Source of the DNA: Pseudooceanicola onchidii
GTDB taxonomy: Bacteria > Pseudomonadota > Alphaproteobacteria > Rhodobacterales > Rhodobacteraceae
NCBI RefSeq assembly: GCF_004959925.1
Contig: NZ_SPUW01000003.1
Coordinates: forward strand, 725,146-789,145
Length of the DNA: 64,000 nt
Direction of reading: 5' to 3'
The notes under the pieces are model-generated. The model did not search any database, was not told the DNA's origin, and saw only the letters and a program-made list of their open reading frames with translations. A program made the position numbers and the translations under genes. The number at the start of each line of letters is the position of its first letter. The stretch's first letter is position 1. Shown in pieces: positions 55,718 to 63,950 of this stretch.

Positions 55718-55748
55718 AAAAAAGTCTCCTTGCGAGTTCGCAGGAGAC
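55718..55748 (-). promoter_or_regulatory. Terminator-like hairpin that sequesters the AIPR ribosome site
   Basis: On the minus strand GTCTCCT (55,748-55,742) pairs with AGGAGAC (55,730-55,724), and GCG (55,741-55,739) with CGC (55,734-55,732), with loop AACT and one bulged A. TTTTTT (55,723-55,718) follows and the ATG is next. The 3' arm is also the Shine-Dalgarno sequence. The element can therefore stop transcription or block translation. Confidence 0.7.
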
Positions 55749-55880
55749 GGGTCGAAGCATCGGGGCGCTTGTAGAGCCTACTTTTGCATTCCAACCCGCC
55801 TTCCGGCAGATTTCAGTTACCGCCACCCCGTCCGGGCTGGCTGCTGGTCTTTAAGCACGTCCAAATCCGCTTGTATAGCT
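55749..55880 (-). ncRNA. Candidate structured leader RNA of the AIPR-like gene
   Basis: Within the 357-bp gap to dndA the minus strand can form an outer stem CCAGCCCG (55,840-55,833) with CGGGTTGG (55,798-55,791), and an inner stem GGCGG (55,824-55,820) with CTGCC (55,809-55,805). With the adjacent terminator hairpin this is a typical riboswitch-like or attenuator-like layout. I could not match it to a known class. The upstream boundary is uncertain. The rest of the gap (55,881-56,074) shows no gene. Confidence 0.4.
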
Positions 55881-56074
55881 TAAAATGATGTGCAGGGCAT
55901 TTTTTGGACTCGCGATCTAAGTGTGGACCCGGGTCACCCTATGTTCATGGACAGAAGAAACCTTGATGCTGTCCTGCCGTGGATCCGCCTTCGGAAGTGC
56001 AGGATGGCCTGCTGACGACTTCGCGGACACCGGGCTAGGTTAGCATGTCGCGGGCCTCGAACTCCCGAGCCGAT

Positions 56075-57214
56075 TCATACCAGTATGTTCAAACCCCTGA
56101 TCGCCTTTGCGAGTTCGTGCCAGGGCGTTGACGGCTGCAAGTGGCTCCACGAAAGCCGGACGATCGATTCGATCGTTTCTTGATCTAACCCCATGGCGGT
56201 CAGAACGTGAGAGGCCTCACGCCGCGCAGACGTGCACGCAGACCCGCTTGAGATTGCCACATCGTCCCGCAGGGCAAGCATGAGAGCCTCGGAGTCTACG
56301 CCCATGAACCCTAGGGTCAGGACATGGCTCAAGGCATGGGATTGATCACCTATGAGAATGGGTTTGAGAGGTTCAAACTCCTTTAGAGCTAATTGTCTTT
56401 CCGTGAAGGACGCGCTCCGCCGCAACAAGTGATCCCGCATTGCAATGGCGGCTGCGGCACCGAATCCAGCTATCAGGGGAACGGGCAGTGTTCCTGGCCT
56501 TAACGCTCGCTCCTGACCTCCACCAAACATTAGTGGCTTAAGTGGAGGCCGTTCGTATCCTCTGCGCCGTGCGATGAGGGCACCTACACCTTTGGGGCCG
56601 AACAACTTGTGAGCGCTGACCGAAAGCATATCGATCCGAGCATGCCGCGGACCTTCGAGATCCTTGCCAAAGCCTTGAACCGCGTCCACGTGAAAGTAGG
56701 CGGTATGGTCCTTTAGACCGCTCGCGATCTCGCCAATTGGCTGCAGAATGCCTGTCTCATTGTTTGCGTGCATTATAGAGACTAGCAGTGTGTCGTCCCG
56801 AACCGCCGCAAGAACGTCCTCCGGCAACACACGCCCTGACTTCCCAACACCAACGATAGTCAGCTCAAAACCTTGGTTTTCCAGCACCTTCATTGGCTCG
56901 AGGACCGCCTTGTGTTCGATTGCTGTGGTCACAAGGTGTTGCCGCCCAGTCCGGCGACCATGGTCGGCAAGGCCAAGGATGGCCAGGTTGTTCGCCTCGG
57001 TGGCTCCGGACGTAAAAATCACCTCGGATGGGGCCGCGCTGGCTAAGGTAGCGATCTGCTCTCGCGCAAGCTGCACCGCCTTGTTGGCGCGGGAGCCAAA
57101 TTCATGCGTGCGGCTCCCGGCGTTGCCATACTCCAAGTCGAAGTAGCGCAGCATGACTTCGCGGACTTCAGGCTCAAGGGGCGTCGTGGCATTGTTGTCT
57201 AGGTAGATCGGCAT
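56075..57214 (-). CDS. dndA: DNA phosphorothioation cysteine desulfurase DndA
   Basis: A 379-aa PLP-dependent NifS-type desulfurase that takes sulfur from cysteine and passes it to DndC. The PLP lysine is K203 in SVSAHKLFGP and the persulfide-forming cysteine is C327 in SSGSACTSARREASH. LDNNATTPLEPEV is the NifS/IscS N-terminal signature. It is divergent from dndBCDE with 140 bp between, a usual dnd arrangement. The identification as DndA, not IscS, rests on context. ATG 57,214 was chosen over an upstream TTG because GGAG lies ahead. Confidence 0.88.
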   Translation of the reverse strand: MPIYLDNNATTPLEPEVREVMLRYFDLEYGNAGSRTHEFGSRANKAVQLAREQIATLASAAPSEVIFTSGATEANNLAILGLADHGRRTGRQHLVTTAIEHKAVLEPMKVLENQGFELTIVGVGKSGRVLPEDVLAAVRDDTLLVSIMHANNETGILQPIGEIASGLKDHTAYFHVDAVQGFGKDLEGPRHARIDMLSVSAHKLFGPKGVGALIARRRGYERPPLKPLMFGGGQERALRPGTLPVPLIAGFGAAAAIAMRDHLLRRSASFTERQLALKEFEPLKPILIGDQSHALSHVLTLGFMGVDSEALMLALRDDVAISSGSACTSARREASHVLTAMGLDQETIESIVRLSWSHLQPSTPWHELAKAIRGLNILV

Positions 57215-57283
57215 CTTCTTCGTCAGCTCCAGTGTGCCTGCCAAGAGGGGTTAGCAGGTTGTTCCTTGCGGTTCAAATTGCAT

Positions 57284-57320
57284 GTTATCTGTTTGTTATT
57301 CCATTTGACAAACTGTTTGT
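57284..57320. promoter_or_regulatory. Overlapping dndA/dndB promoters with a palindromic operator
   Basis: ACAAACTGTTTGT (57,308-57,320) is a perfect inverted repeat. It overlaps TTGACA (57,305-57,310, rightward) and TTGTCA (57,311-57,306, leftward). The leftward pair has GATAAC 16 bp on (57,289-57,284). A dndB start lies 35 bp to the right. This placement would let one repressor, perhaps DndB, control both units; no binding is shown. Confidence 0.45.
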
Positions 57321-57354
57321 GACTTGGCAAAACCCGGACAAGTTGTGAGGGACC

Positions 57355-58446
57355 ATGGACGACGCATTTCATTACGCTTTTCCTGCGATTCGCGGCGTTC
57401 AAGCTGGCCGCGAATACTACGTATCAATGTGCCCGCTCCGCCTGATTCCGAAGATTTTTCTCTTTGATGAGGAGGAGCTGACCCCAGAGTTACGCTCTCA
57501 ACGTACTCTGAACAAGGCGCGGATTCCGGAGATGACACGATACCTTACCGAGCAGGAAGACACCTACGTATTCTCGGCCATTACTGCGTCGGTCGATGCT
57601 GAGCTTGTGTTCGAGCCGGTTTCGCAAGAAAACGACCGCTTGGGGGTTCTTCGGATCCCTATGGCAGGCACCTTCATTATCAACGACGGACAGCACAGGC
57701 GGGCAGCCATTGAGGCGGCGCTGAAATTGAACCCAAAGCTTGGCGAAGAGAGCATCGCCGTCGTCTTCTTCAGTGATGTCGGCTTGGCACGTTCTCAGCA
57801 GATGTTCGCAGACCTAAACCGTTATGCGATCCGCCCCTCAACCTCGATCTCCCTGCTCTATGACCACCGCGATACCGGTGCTGAGATGACACGGCGTCTG
57901 GTTCTTGAAGCTGAGCCGTTTCGTGATCTGGTAGAGATGGAGCGCAGCACCCTCTCCGCGCGCTCGCGGCGACTGTTCACGTTCAGCGCGATTTATCATG
58001 CAACCAACGCACTCCTGGCCGATGCGAGCGACGACTCGGAAGCGAGCCTTAAGACAGCGAAGGCCTACTGGGAAGAAGTTGGGAAACAGCTGCCGGAGTG
58101 GAACCAAGTCCGTCGTGGCCGCCTGGCATCAGGCGAGGTGCGCCAAGATCTAATTCATTCGCATGGCGTGGTTCTTCAGGCGTTTGGCAAGGCAGGCGCG
58201 GCACTATTGCGCGAGGCACCGAAAGATTGGAAGAAGCGCTTGAGGGCACTCTCAGAAATTGACTGGTCGCGGAATAGTCCGACATGGGCAGGTCGTGCGG
58301 TAGTCAATGGTCGTCTCTCGAAGGCAACACAGAACGTTACTCTTACATCCAACTACATCAAGAAAAGCCTCGGACTTGAGCTGTCACCAGAGGACCAGCG
58401 CATTGAGGACGCATTTGAGCGGGGAGACCATGAGCGAAACACCTAA
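57355..58446 (+). CDS. dndB: DNA phosphorothioation regulator DndB
   Basis: A 363-aa protein with the DGQHR motif (DGQHRRAAIEAA, residues 111-122) that defines the family. DndB binds the dnd promoter and represses it in other bacteria, thus setting the level of sulfur modification. QMFADLNRYAIRPSTS, a second conserved stretch, is present near residue 146. It is the first gene of dndBCDE and overlaps dndC by 17 bp. Confidence 0.92.
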   Translation: MDDAFHYAFPAIRGVQAGREYYVSMCPLRLIPKIFLFDEEELTPELRSQRTLNKARIPEMTRYLTEQEDTYVFSAITASVDAELVFEPVSQENDRLGVLRIPMAGTFIINDGQHRRAAIEAALKLNPKLGEESIAVVFFSDVGLARSQQMFADLNRYAIRPSTSISLLYDHRDTGAEMTRRLVLEAEPFRDLVEMERSTLSARSRRLFTFSAIYHATNALLADASDDSEASLKTAKAYWEEVGKQLPEWNQVRRGRLASGEVRQDLIHSHGVVLQAFGKAGAALLREAPKDWKKRLRALSEIDWSRNSPTWAGRAVVNGRLSKATQNVTLTSNYIKKSLGLELSPEDQRIEDAFERGDHERNT

Positions 58447-59995
58447 ATCAGCAAGGCAATCCATCTTTAAGTCTGCGGGGTTTAAGGAAACACTCTCCCA
58501 ATCGATTGAACAGATTCAGAAGACGTACCTTTCGGACCAGATCCCATGGGTAATCGGCTACAGCGGGGGCAAAGACTCAACAGCAGTGTTGCAGCTGGTA
58601 TGGCTGGCCCTTTCAAAGCTTGCACCCAAAGATCGTCGGAAGACAGTTCACGTCATTTCGACCGACACTCTAGTGGAGAATCCAGTGGTCGCCGCGTGGG
58701 TCGACCGCTCTCATGAAGTCATGGGTGAAAACGCGGCCCAGTTAGGTCTGCCAATATCCCCCCACAAGCTGACGCCCGACGTCCAGAATACTTTTTGGGT
58801 CAATTTGATCGGGCGAGGCTATCCCGCCCCACGGCCAAAGTTCCGTTGGTGCACCGAGAGAATGAAGATCCGTCCGGCGGATGCCTTCATTTCCGACGTG
58901 GTCAAGCAGAATGGTGAGGCAATCGTCGTTCTCGGAACGCGCAAGGCTGAGAGTTCAGTTCGCGCGGCGCGCATGACGGCGAATGACGAGGGGCGTTTCC
59001 GTGAAAACCTGAGCTCCCATAGTTCGCTCCCGAATGCATTCATCTACAGTCCGATCGCGGAGTGGACGAATGACGACGTATGGCTGTTCCTGCTTCAGGT
59101 AAAGAACCCTTGGGGCCATGATAACAAGTCCCTTCTGAGCATGTATCAAGGCGCTTCGCAGGACGCTGAGTGTCCCGTGGTTCTCGACACGTCAACGCCG
59201 AGCTGCGGTGACAGCCGTTTTGGCTGCTGGGTTTGCACACTCGTCGAAAAAGATAAGTCGATGTCGGCGATGATCCAGAATGACGAAGAAAAGGAGTGGA
59301 TGGCTCCGTTGCTAGAGCTTCGTAACGCACTCGATGAGCCTGACCACGACAAACGTGACTTCCGCAGGATGAGCGGGACGGTGCAGATTTTCAACAATGA
59401 CAAACGCCCTATCCCCGGTCCATACACACAGGGTACGCGAGAGGACTGGCTACGTCGATTGCTTGCCGCTCAAGAGATCGTCCGCAATCACCCCAAGGCC
59501 CCGCAGGAGGTTCGCGGAATCGAACTTGTAACCCAGGACGAGCTCCATGAAATCCGTAGGATCTGGGTCGCCGAAAAGTACGAAGTCGAAGACCGTTTGC
59601 CTACGATCTATGCCGAAGCGACAGGTCGGAGCTTTGCCGCGAAAAGGCTGGACGATACGCAACCTTTCGGGGCGGAGGAAATGACAATTCTGAAAAATGC
59701 TGCGGGGGAGGATCAAATTCATTTCGAACTGGTTCGTGAACTTTTGCAGGTCCAGCGAAGCTACCGCACGTCAAGTCGGCGTGCGAAGCTATTCGAGCGT
59801 CTAGAGGAAGCTTTCAAACGCGGCTTCTACAATGACGTCGAAGACGCAACCGAACGCGCCGCGCGCCGACGCGATCTTGGCGCCTTGTTGGAAACTGTCG
59901 GCGAGATCGGCAATGACGGCGAGGCTGCCGCAAAAGCACTTCAACGAGAACTCGAAGAGCTTTCAGAAGGTCAAAAATCGGAGGCCGCGAAATGA
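58430..59995 (+). CDS. dndC: DNA phosphorothioation protein DndC
   Basis: A 521-aa PAPS-reductase-like ATP pyrophosphatase that activates the DNA backbone and carries sulfur to it. The PP-loop SGGKDST is at residues 45-51. Four cysteines suited to an iron-sulfur cluster lie in FRWCTERMK and in SCGDSRFGCWVC. ATG 58,430 is 17 bp inside dndB; GGGGAG lies just upstream. It is coupled to dndD by a 4-bp overlap. Confidence 0.95.
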   Translation: MSETPKSARQSIFKSAGFKETLSQSIEQIQKTYLSDQIPWVIGYSGGKDSTAVLQLVWLALSKLAPKDRRKTVHVISTDTLVENPVVAAWVDRSHEVMGENAAQLGLPISPHKLTPDVQNTFWVNLIGRGYPAPRPKFRWCTERMKIRPADAFISDVVKQNGEAIVVLGTRKAESSVRAARMTANDEGRFRENLSSHSSLPNAFIYSPIAEWTNDDVWLFLLQVKNPWGHDNKSLLSMYQGASQDAECPVVLDTSTPSCGDSRFGCWVCTLVEKDKSMSAMIQNDEEKEWMAPLLELRNALDEPDHDKRDFRRMSGTVQIFNNDKRPIPGPYTQGTREDWLRRLLAAQEIVRNHPKAPQEVRGIELVTQDELHEIRRIWVAEKYEVEDRLPTIYAEATGRSFAAKRLDDTQPFGAEEMTILKNAAGEDQIHFELVRELLQVQRSYRTSSRRAKLFERLEEAFKRGFYNDVEDATERAARRRDLGALLETVGEIGNDGEAAAKALQRELEELSEGQKSEAAK

Positions 59996-61995
59996 TCTTA
60001 GACGAAATCGTACTACACAATTTCGGCGTCTATCGCGGGCGGCATCAGTTCGAACTGACCCCAGTGTCAGCTGAAAAGCCGATCATTCTTATTGGTGCGC
60101 AAAACGGCGCTGGGAAGACAACATTTTTAGAAGCTCTTCAGCTTGCATTTTTCGGAAAGCTGGCAAGAGGCCAGCTACGGGGAACTGGCGCGTACGAAGA
60201 CTACCTGCGGGGAGCGATTAATAGGAATGCCCCATCGGGCGATGGGGCGGAGGTCAAGGTGAAGTTCCGACGAACGATGGATGGTCAAGAGCAGCTCTTT
60301 GAGATTCGCCGCGCCTGGTCCGCGAGGGCCGCCCGTGTGCGCGAGATTTTCGAGGTGGTAGTGGATGGAAAGCTCGATCGGGTCCTGACCTCTCAGTGGA
60401 ACGATTTCGTCGATGAGTTGCTTCCTCCACGCATAGCACCGCTATTCTTTTTTGACGGCGAGAAGATCGAACACTTTGCTGATCTTGACCGGTCATCCGA
60501 AATCATCGGCACAGGTATCAATGCTCTACTGGGCCTCGATATCGTTGAGCGACTGCAGGTCGACCTCGAGGTGCTCGAAGCTCGAAAGCTCGGCGACAAC
60601 GGTAGTGTGGATCTCCGCGAAGAGCTTTCGATGGCAGAGGCCGAATTACGGGAGGCCGAGCAACGCGCTCGATCGGAGAATGATAGCGTCGCGAGCGTTC
60701 GCGTGAAAGCAGAGCGGAGCGCATTAATGCTGGAGCGCGCTCAGGCGGCGCTCGAATCCGAGGGCGGCGAACTCTTCGCTTCTCGGGAAGCGCTTACGGT
60801 AGAGCGGGCGCGACTTGACGAGGGGTTGGAGCATGCCCGCAAGGAACTGAGGTCTTGGGCCGGGGAGGGAGCGCCGCTCCTCCTTGTTCCGGAGCTTCTT
60901 CAATCGGCCGCGAAGCAGTCCGAGCAGGAAACTGAAATTGAAGCAAGCGGAGCGCTCCTGACGCTTCTTGCTGACCGCGATAAGTTGGCGATTTCGAAGT
61001 TCGAAGATTTTGGTGCCGCGGATGATCTCATCCAAGAGGTCAAAACGTTTTTCATGAAGGACCGTGAGCGATTGGGCCAGACGGCGTCTCAAAAAATGCA
61101 TCTATTTTTGAGTTCATCTGCGCGAACGACGCTGGCGACACTTTGTGGCGAAGGGCGTGCTAGGACGCTTGATACGCAGAAGGCTCTGCTCGAACGTCTC
61201 GATGCTCTGGAAGATAAACGGGATGACCTGGAGCGGAGGCTTGCCTCTGTTCCGGCTGCTGAAAGCGTTGCACCCCTGGTTAAGGCTGTATCGGACGCAG
61301 AAGGCGCGCAACGACAGGCTGACATCGAGCTCGATCGGCGCATTCAGGCTCGTGACGCCGCGGATCGAGACGCGGCGGCTGTTCGAAAGCGCTACAAGGC
61401 TAAACTGGAAAAACTGATCAATCTTCAACTTCAGCGCGAAGACGCTAGCCGGTTGTTTCGACACTCGGCCGCAGTTCGTCAAACACTCTCGCTTTTTGCG
61501 ACGCAAGTTATCCAACATCACATTCAGCGAATTGAGAGTCATATGCTTGAGGGGCTGCAAGCGCTTTTCCGGAAGGATGATCTAGTCGCCGAGGTAACTA
61601 TAGATCCAAAGACATTTGCAATCGAATTGCGCGGGAGCGATGGGCAAGTTGTAGCCCCAGATCAGCTCTCAGCAGGAGAACGCCAGCTTTTTGCCATTGC
61701 TCTTCTTTGGGCTTTGGCAAAAGCATCGGGTCAGGCAGCCCCGACGGTGATCGACACGCCACTTGGGCGATTGGATTCACAACATCGGACACGCCTTGCA
61801 GAACGCTACTTCCCGTATGCTGGAGAACAAGTGATCCTCTTATCTACCGACGAAGAAATTGACGGGCGACTTTATCAAAAGCTGGCTCCACATATTTCTA
61901 GAAGCTTTACGATAACCTACGACACCGATGGCAAAGGTAGCCAGGTAAAGCCTGGCTACGCCTTTGTCGGCAAAGCTGGACTGGAGGCAGCATGA
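59992..61995 (+). CDS. dndD: DNA phosphorothioation ATPase DndD
   Basis: A 667-aa SMC-like protein with the N-terminal Walker A GAQNGAGKTT (residues 35-44), a long coiled-coil middle (about 195-480) and a C-terminal LSAGERQLFAIALLWALAK signature and TVIDTPLGRLDSQHR Walker B/D-loop. It supplies DNA nicking or energy to the Dnd modification complex with DndC and DndE. It overlaps dndC and dndE by 4 bp each. Confidence 0.93.
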   Translation: MILDEIVLHNFGVYRGRHQFELTPVSAEKPIILIGAQNGAGKTTFLEALQLAFFGKLARGQLRGTGAYEDYLRGAINRNAPSGDGAEVKVKFRRTMDGQEQLFEIRRAWSARAARVREIFEVVVDGKLDRVLTSQWNDFVDELLPPRIAPLFFFDGEKIEHFADLDRSSEIIGTGINALLGLDIVERLQVDLEVLEARKLGDNGSVDLREELSMAEAELREAEQRARSENDSVASVRVKAERSALMLERAQAALESEGGELFASREALTVERARLDEGLEHARKELRSWAGEGAPLLLVPELLQSAAKQSEQETEIEASGALLTLLADRDKLAISKFEDFGAADDLIQEVKTFFMKDRERLGQTASQKMHLFLSSSARTTLATLCGEGRARTLDTQKALLERLDALEDKRDDLERRLASVPAAESVAPLVKAVSDAEGAQRQADIELDRRIQARDAADRDAAAVRKRYKAKLEKLINLQLQREDASRLFRHSAAVRQTLSLFATQVIQHHIQRIESHMLEGLQALFRKDDLVAEVTIDPKTFAIELRGSDGQVVAPDQLSAGERQLFAIALLWALAKASGQAAPTVIDTPLGRLDSQHRTRLAERYFPYAGEQVILLSTDEEIDGRLYQKLAPHISRSFTITYDTDGKGSQVKPGYAFVGKAGLEAA

Positions 61996-62393
61996 TAACG
62001 ATTGAAACTGTCCGGATCGACGAACAGGGTCGCGAACAGCTGATTAGGTTGAAGCGGCATACCGGGATCGAGACCTGGAATGTTCTTTGCCGATGGGCCC
62101 TTTGCGGGTCCCTCGCGGAGCCGACGAAGCCGCCAACCCGCCAGTTTAAGGGTGAGCCAGCGGTCGAAATCGCATGGCGTGTCTTCGGCGGCGTACATCA
62201 CGAGATTTATTTGGCTCTGCTTAAGCAACGCTGCCTGCGAGACGGTCTAGAGCTTGACCAGGCGACGGTCCATGAGCAGTTCCGACTGCATCTTCATCGT
62301 GGGCTCGGTTACCTTGCGTCGGATCGAAGCGTCCGGTCAATCGGTGGCTTGGCCCGAAAGCTGGACGAGGTCGACGCTCCCGCGGCGGCGTGA
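61992..62393 (+). CDS. dndE: DNA phosphorothioation protein DndE
   Basis: A 133-aa member of the DndE family, a small helical tetramer that binds nicked DNA. The signature IRLKRHTGIETWNVLCRWALCGSL and the conserved IAWRVFGGVHHEIYLAL are present. It overlaps dndD by 4 bp and is the last gene of the modification operon proper; the next gene begins 1 nt after its stop. Confidence 0.92.
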   Translation: MITIETVRIDEQGREQLIRLKRHTGIETWNVLCRWALCGSLAEPTKPPTRQFKGEPAVEIAWRVFGGVHHEIYLALLKQRCLRDGLELDQATVHEQFRLHLHRGLGYLASDRSVRSIGGLARKLDEVDAPAAA

Positions 62394-62394
62394 C

Positions 62395-62934
62395 GTGGCG
62401 GACTTGCCCGACCTGCACGAGTTGGCGAGTGCACATTTCACATATGCGGACTTGTGCCACTGCAGCGAGACTTGGCGCAGAACAGGTATTGAAAACGCTC
62501 CACAGGCACTTGAAACCTACCGGGCCATCGCTGAGCTTTGCAAGAAAGTGCTTGAGCCGGTAGAGGCGGAATTCGGATCGATTACTCTCACATATGGTTT
62601 TGCAGGTCCGAAACTCACTCGAAAAGTACACGGTCGGATTGCACCACGGCTCGATCAACATGCGGGACATGAACGGCGCGTTTCCGGTGAATTTATCTGC
62701 CCCAGGCTTGGTCAAGCGGCAGACTTTCGAGTGCCAGGGGTCTCGTCGATAGTTGTGGCCCGCTTCCTTGTCACGACGGTGCCATTTGACCGGCTCTACC
62801 TTTATGGAACTGATAGGCCGCTGCACGTTAGCATTGGACCCCAGCATGCACGTGCGATCTTTGAGATGCGCAAATCTGGCACCCGCTTGATCCCACGCGG
62901 TTTGAAGGCGGCCGATTTTTCTGTTTCGGATTGA
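62395..62934 (+). CDS. M15-peptidase-like protein, probably inactive
   Basis: A 179-aa product from GTG 62,395, one base after the dndE stop, so it is part of the dnd operon. The order FTYADLCHCSETW, KVLEPVEAEFGSITLTYGF, LGQAADFRVPG and PLHVSIGP is that of M15A D,D-carboxypeptidase folds. The usual zinc histidine three residues before the glycine in the HxxGxAxD motif is replaced by proline here, so peptidase activity is doubtful. Family assignment is tentative; some dnd islands have genes of this size at this place. Confidence 0.5.
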   Translation: MADLPDLHELASAHFTYADLCHCSETWRRTGIENAPQALETYRAIAELCKKVLEPVEAEFGSITLTYGFAGPKLTRKVHGRIAPRLDQHAGHERRVSGEFICPRLGQAADFRVPGVSSIVVARFLVTTVPFDRLYLYGTDRPLHVSIGPQHARAIFEMRKSGTRLIPRGLKAADFSVSD

Positions 62935-62946
62935 AAGCGTCCGACC

Positions 62947-63618
62947 CTAGTGGTCGCCTTTGTAGTAGTAGCCTTTTGAGAAGCCGCCGCGTGATTTTCG
63001 CTTCTCACGGACTAACGCCAGCATTTCTTCCTCGTTCGCGTCGTACTGAGCTGCTAAAGCCAGCGCGACCTCAATAATGTCGGCCAGTTCATTGAGTTTG
63101 TCCGCCGCCTTCGTGGCGCGAAGGAATTCGGCGTGTTCTTCGCTTAACTTGTCTTAGAGCGCGGCGAGCAAGGCTTGCTTCTTGAGTTCCGAGATTATGG
63201 GTACCCGGCCTGAGGCTTCGATAATTTGCGGGATCTGATCACGCACTAGCTTCCCACGACGTCGAAAGTCCGTATCGTCGCTGGCGCGCTTAGCTCGATT
63301 GCACGCAAAGCACAGCGCCTGCAAGTTCTCGCGATCATTTACTTCTATAAGTTGGCCGTTCAGGCGCACCTTCCCATGCTTGTCGGCCTTTGAGCGTGGG
63401 ACGATATGGTCTATGTCGATCGGGCGGACTTCCGCTGCGATGCCACATAGTTGACACTTGCCGCCAGCTTCTTTGAGCACTTCGTATCGCACAGATGCGC
63501 CAGCTTCGGGTGCACGCTCGCGAGATTTCTTCTTCTCAAACCAATCCTCGATCTTCTCCTCACAGACAAGAATAGCTTCGTTCCGGAGCTCTGGTTCCTC
63601 GGGGTATGCAAGAAGACG
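62947..63618 (-). pseudogene. HNH endonuclease-MazG-like fusion, truncated and broken
   Basis: Read leftwards, an open frame enters from the IS end at 63,618 with LAYPEEPELRNEAI and runs through an HNH domain (CQLCG ... IDIDHIVPRSK ... ALCFACNRAKRA) and KLVRDQIPQIIEASGRVP, the start of a phosphoribosyl-ATP-pyrophosphohydrolase/MazG-like domain. TAA at 63,154-63,156 interrupts it, but the frame continues as KLSEEHAEFLRATKAADKLNELADIIEVAL to TAG at 62,947. So it has an in-frame stop and has lost its 5' end to the IS. GTG at 63,492 could start a shorter product. Confidence 0.75.
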
Positions 63619-63683
63619 TGACCTGCTCCCCTGAAATGTCCTCGTTTTGAGGTTAGCCTGTTCTCCAGACGAGGAGACAGACG

Positions 63684-63950
63684 ATGAAGAGAAGCCGGTT
63701 CAGCGAAGAGCAGATCATTGGCATCCTGAAGGAGCACCAGGCCGGGCTGGGCGCGAAGGAGCTGTGCCGCAAGCATAACATCAGCGACGCGACCTTCTAC
63801 AAGTGGCGCTCGAGATATGGCGGCATGGAGGTGTCGGACGCCCGCCGACTGAAGGCGCTGGAGGCCGAGAACGCGAAGCTGAAGAAGATGCTGGCCGAAC
63901 AGATGCTCGACGTCGCGACGCTGAAGGAGATGTTGGGAAAAAACTTCTGA
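63684..63950 (+). CDS. IS3-family transposase OrfA
   Basis: An 88-aa protein: the N-terminal helix-turn-helix (RSRFSEEQIIGILKEHQAG ... ELCRKHNISDATFYKWRSRYGG) binds the IS ends, and a C-terminal leucine-zipper helix (KALEAENAKLKKMLAEQ) mediates multimerisation. The start follows GACGAGGAGACAG. The slippery heptamer A-AAA-AAC (63,938-63,944) lies just before its stop codon. Confidence 0.93.
   Translation: MKRSRFSEEQIIGILKEHQAGLGAKELCRKHNISDATFYKWRSRYGGMEVSDARRLKALEAENAKLKKMLAEQMLDVATLKEMLGKNF

Noticed and set aside
55749..55880. Leader of the AIPR-like gene as a cobalamin riboswitch
   Set aside because: A CAGGAGAC string and CGGTAACTG are faintly similar to B12-box elements, but they are on opposite strands and the conserved core is lacking.
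57215..57354. Known DndB site TACG-N10-CGTA in the dnd promoter
   Set aside because: No such sequence is present in the gap; only the ACAAACTGTTTGT palindrome is.
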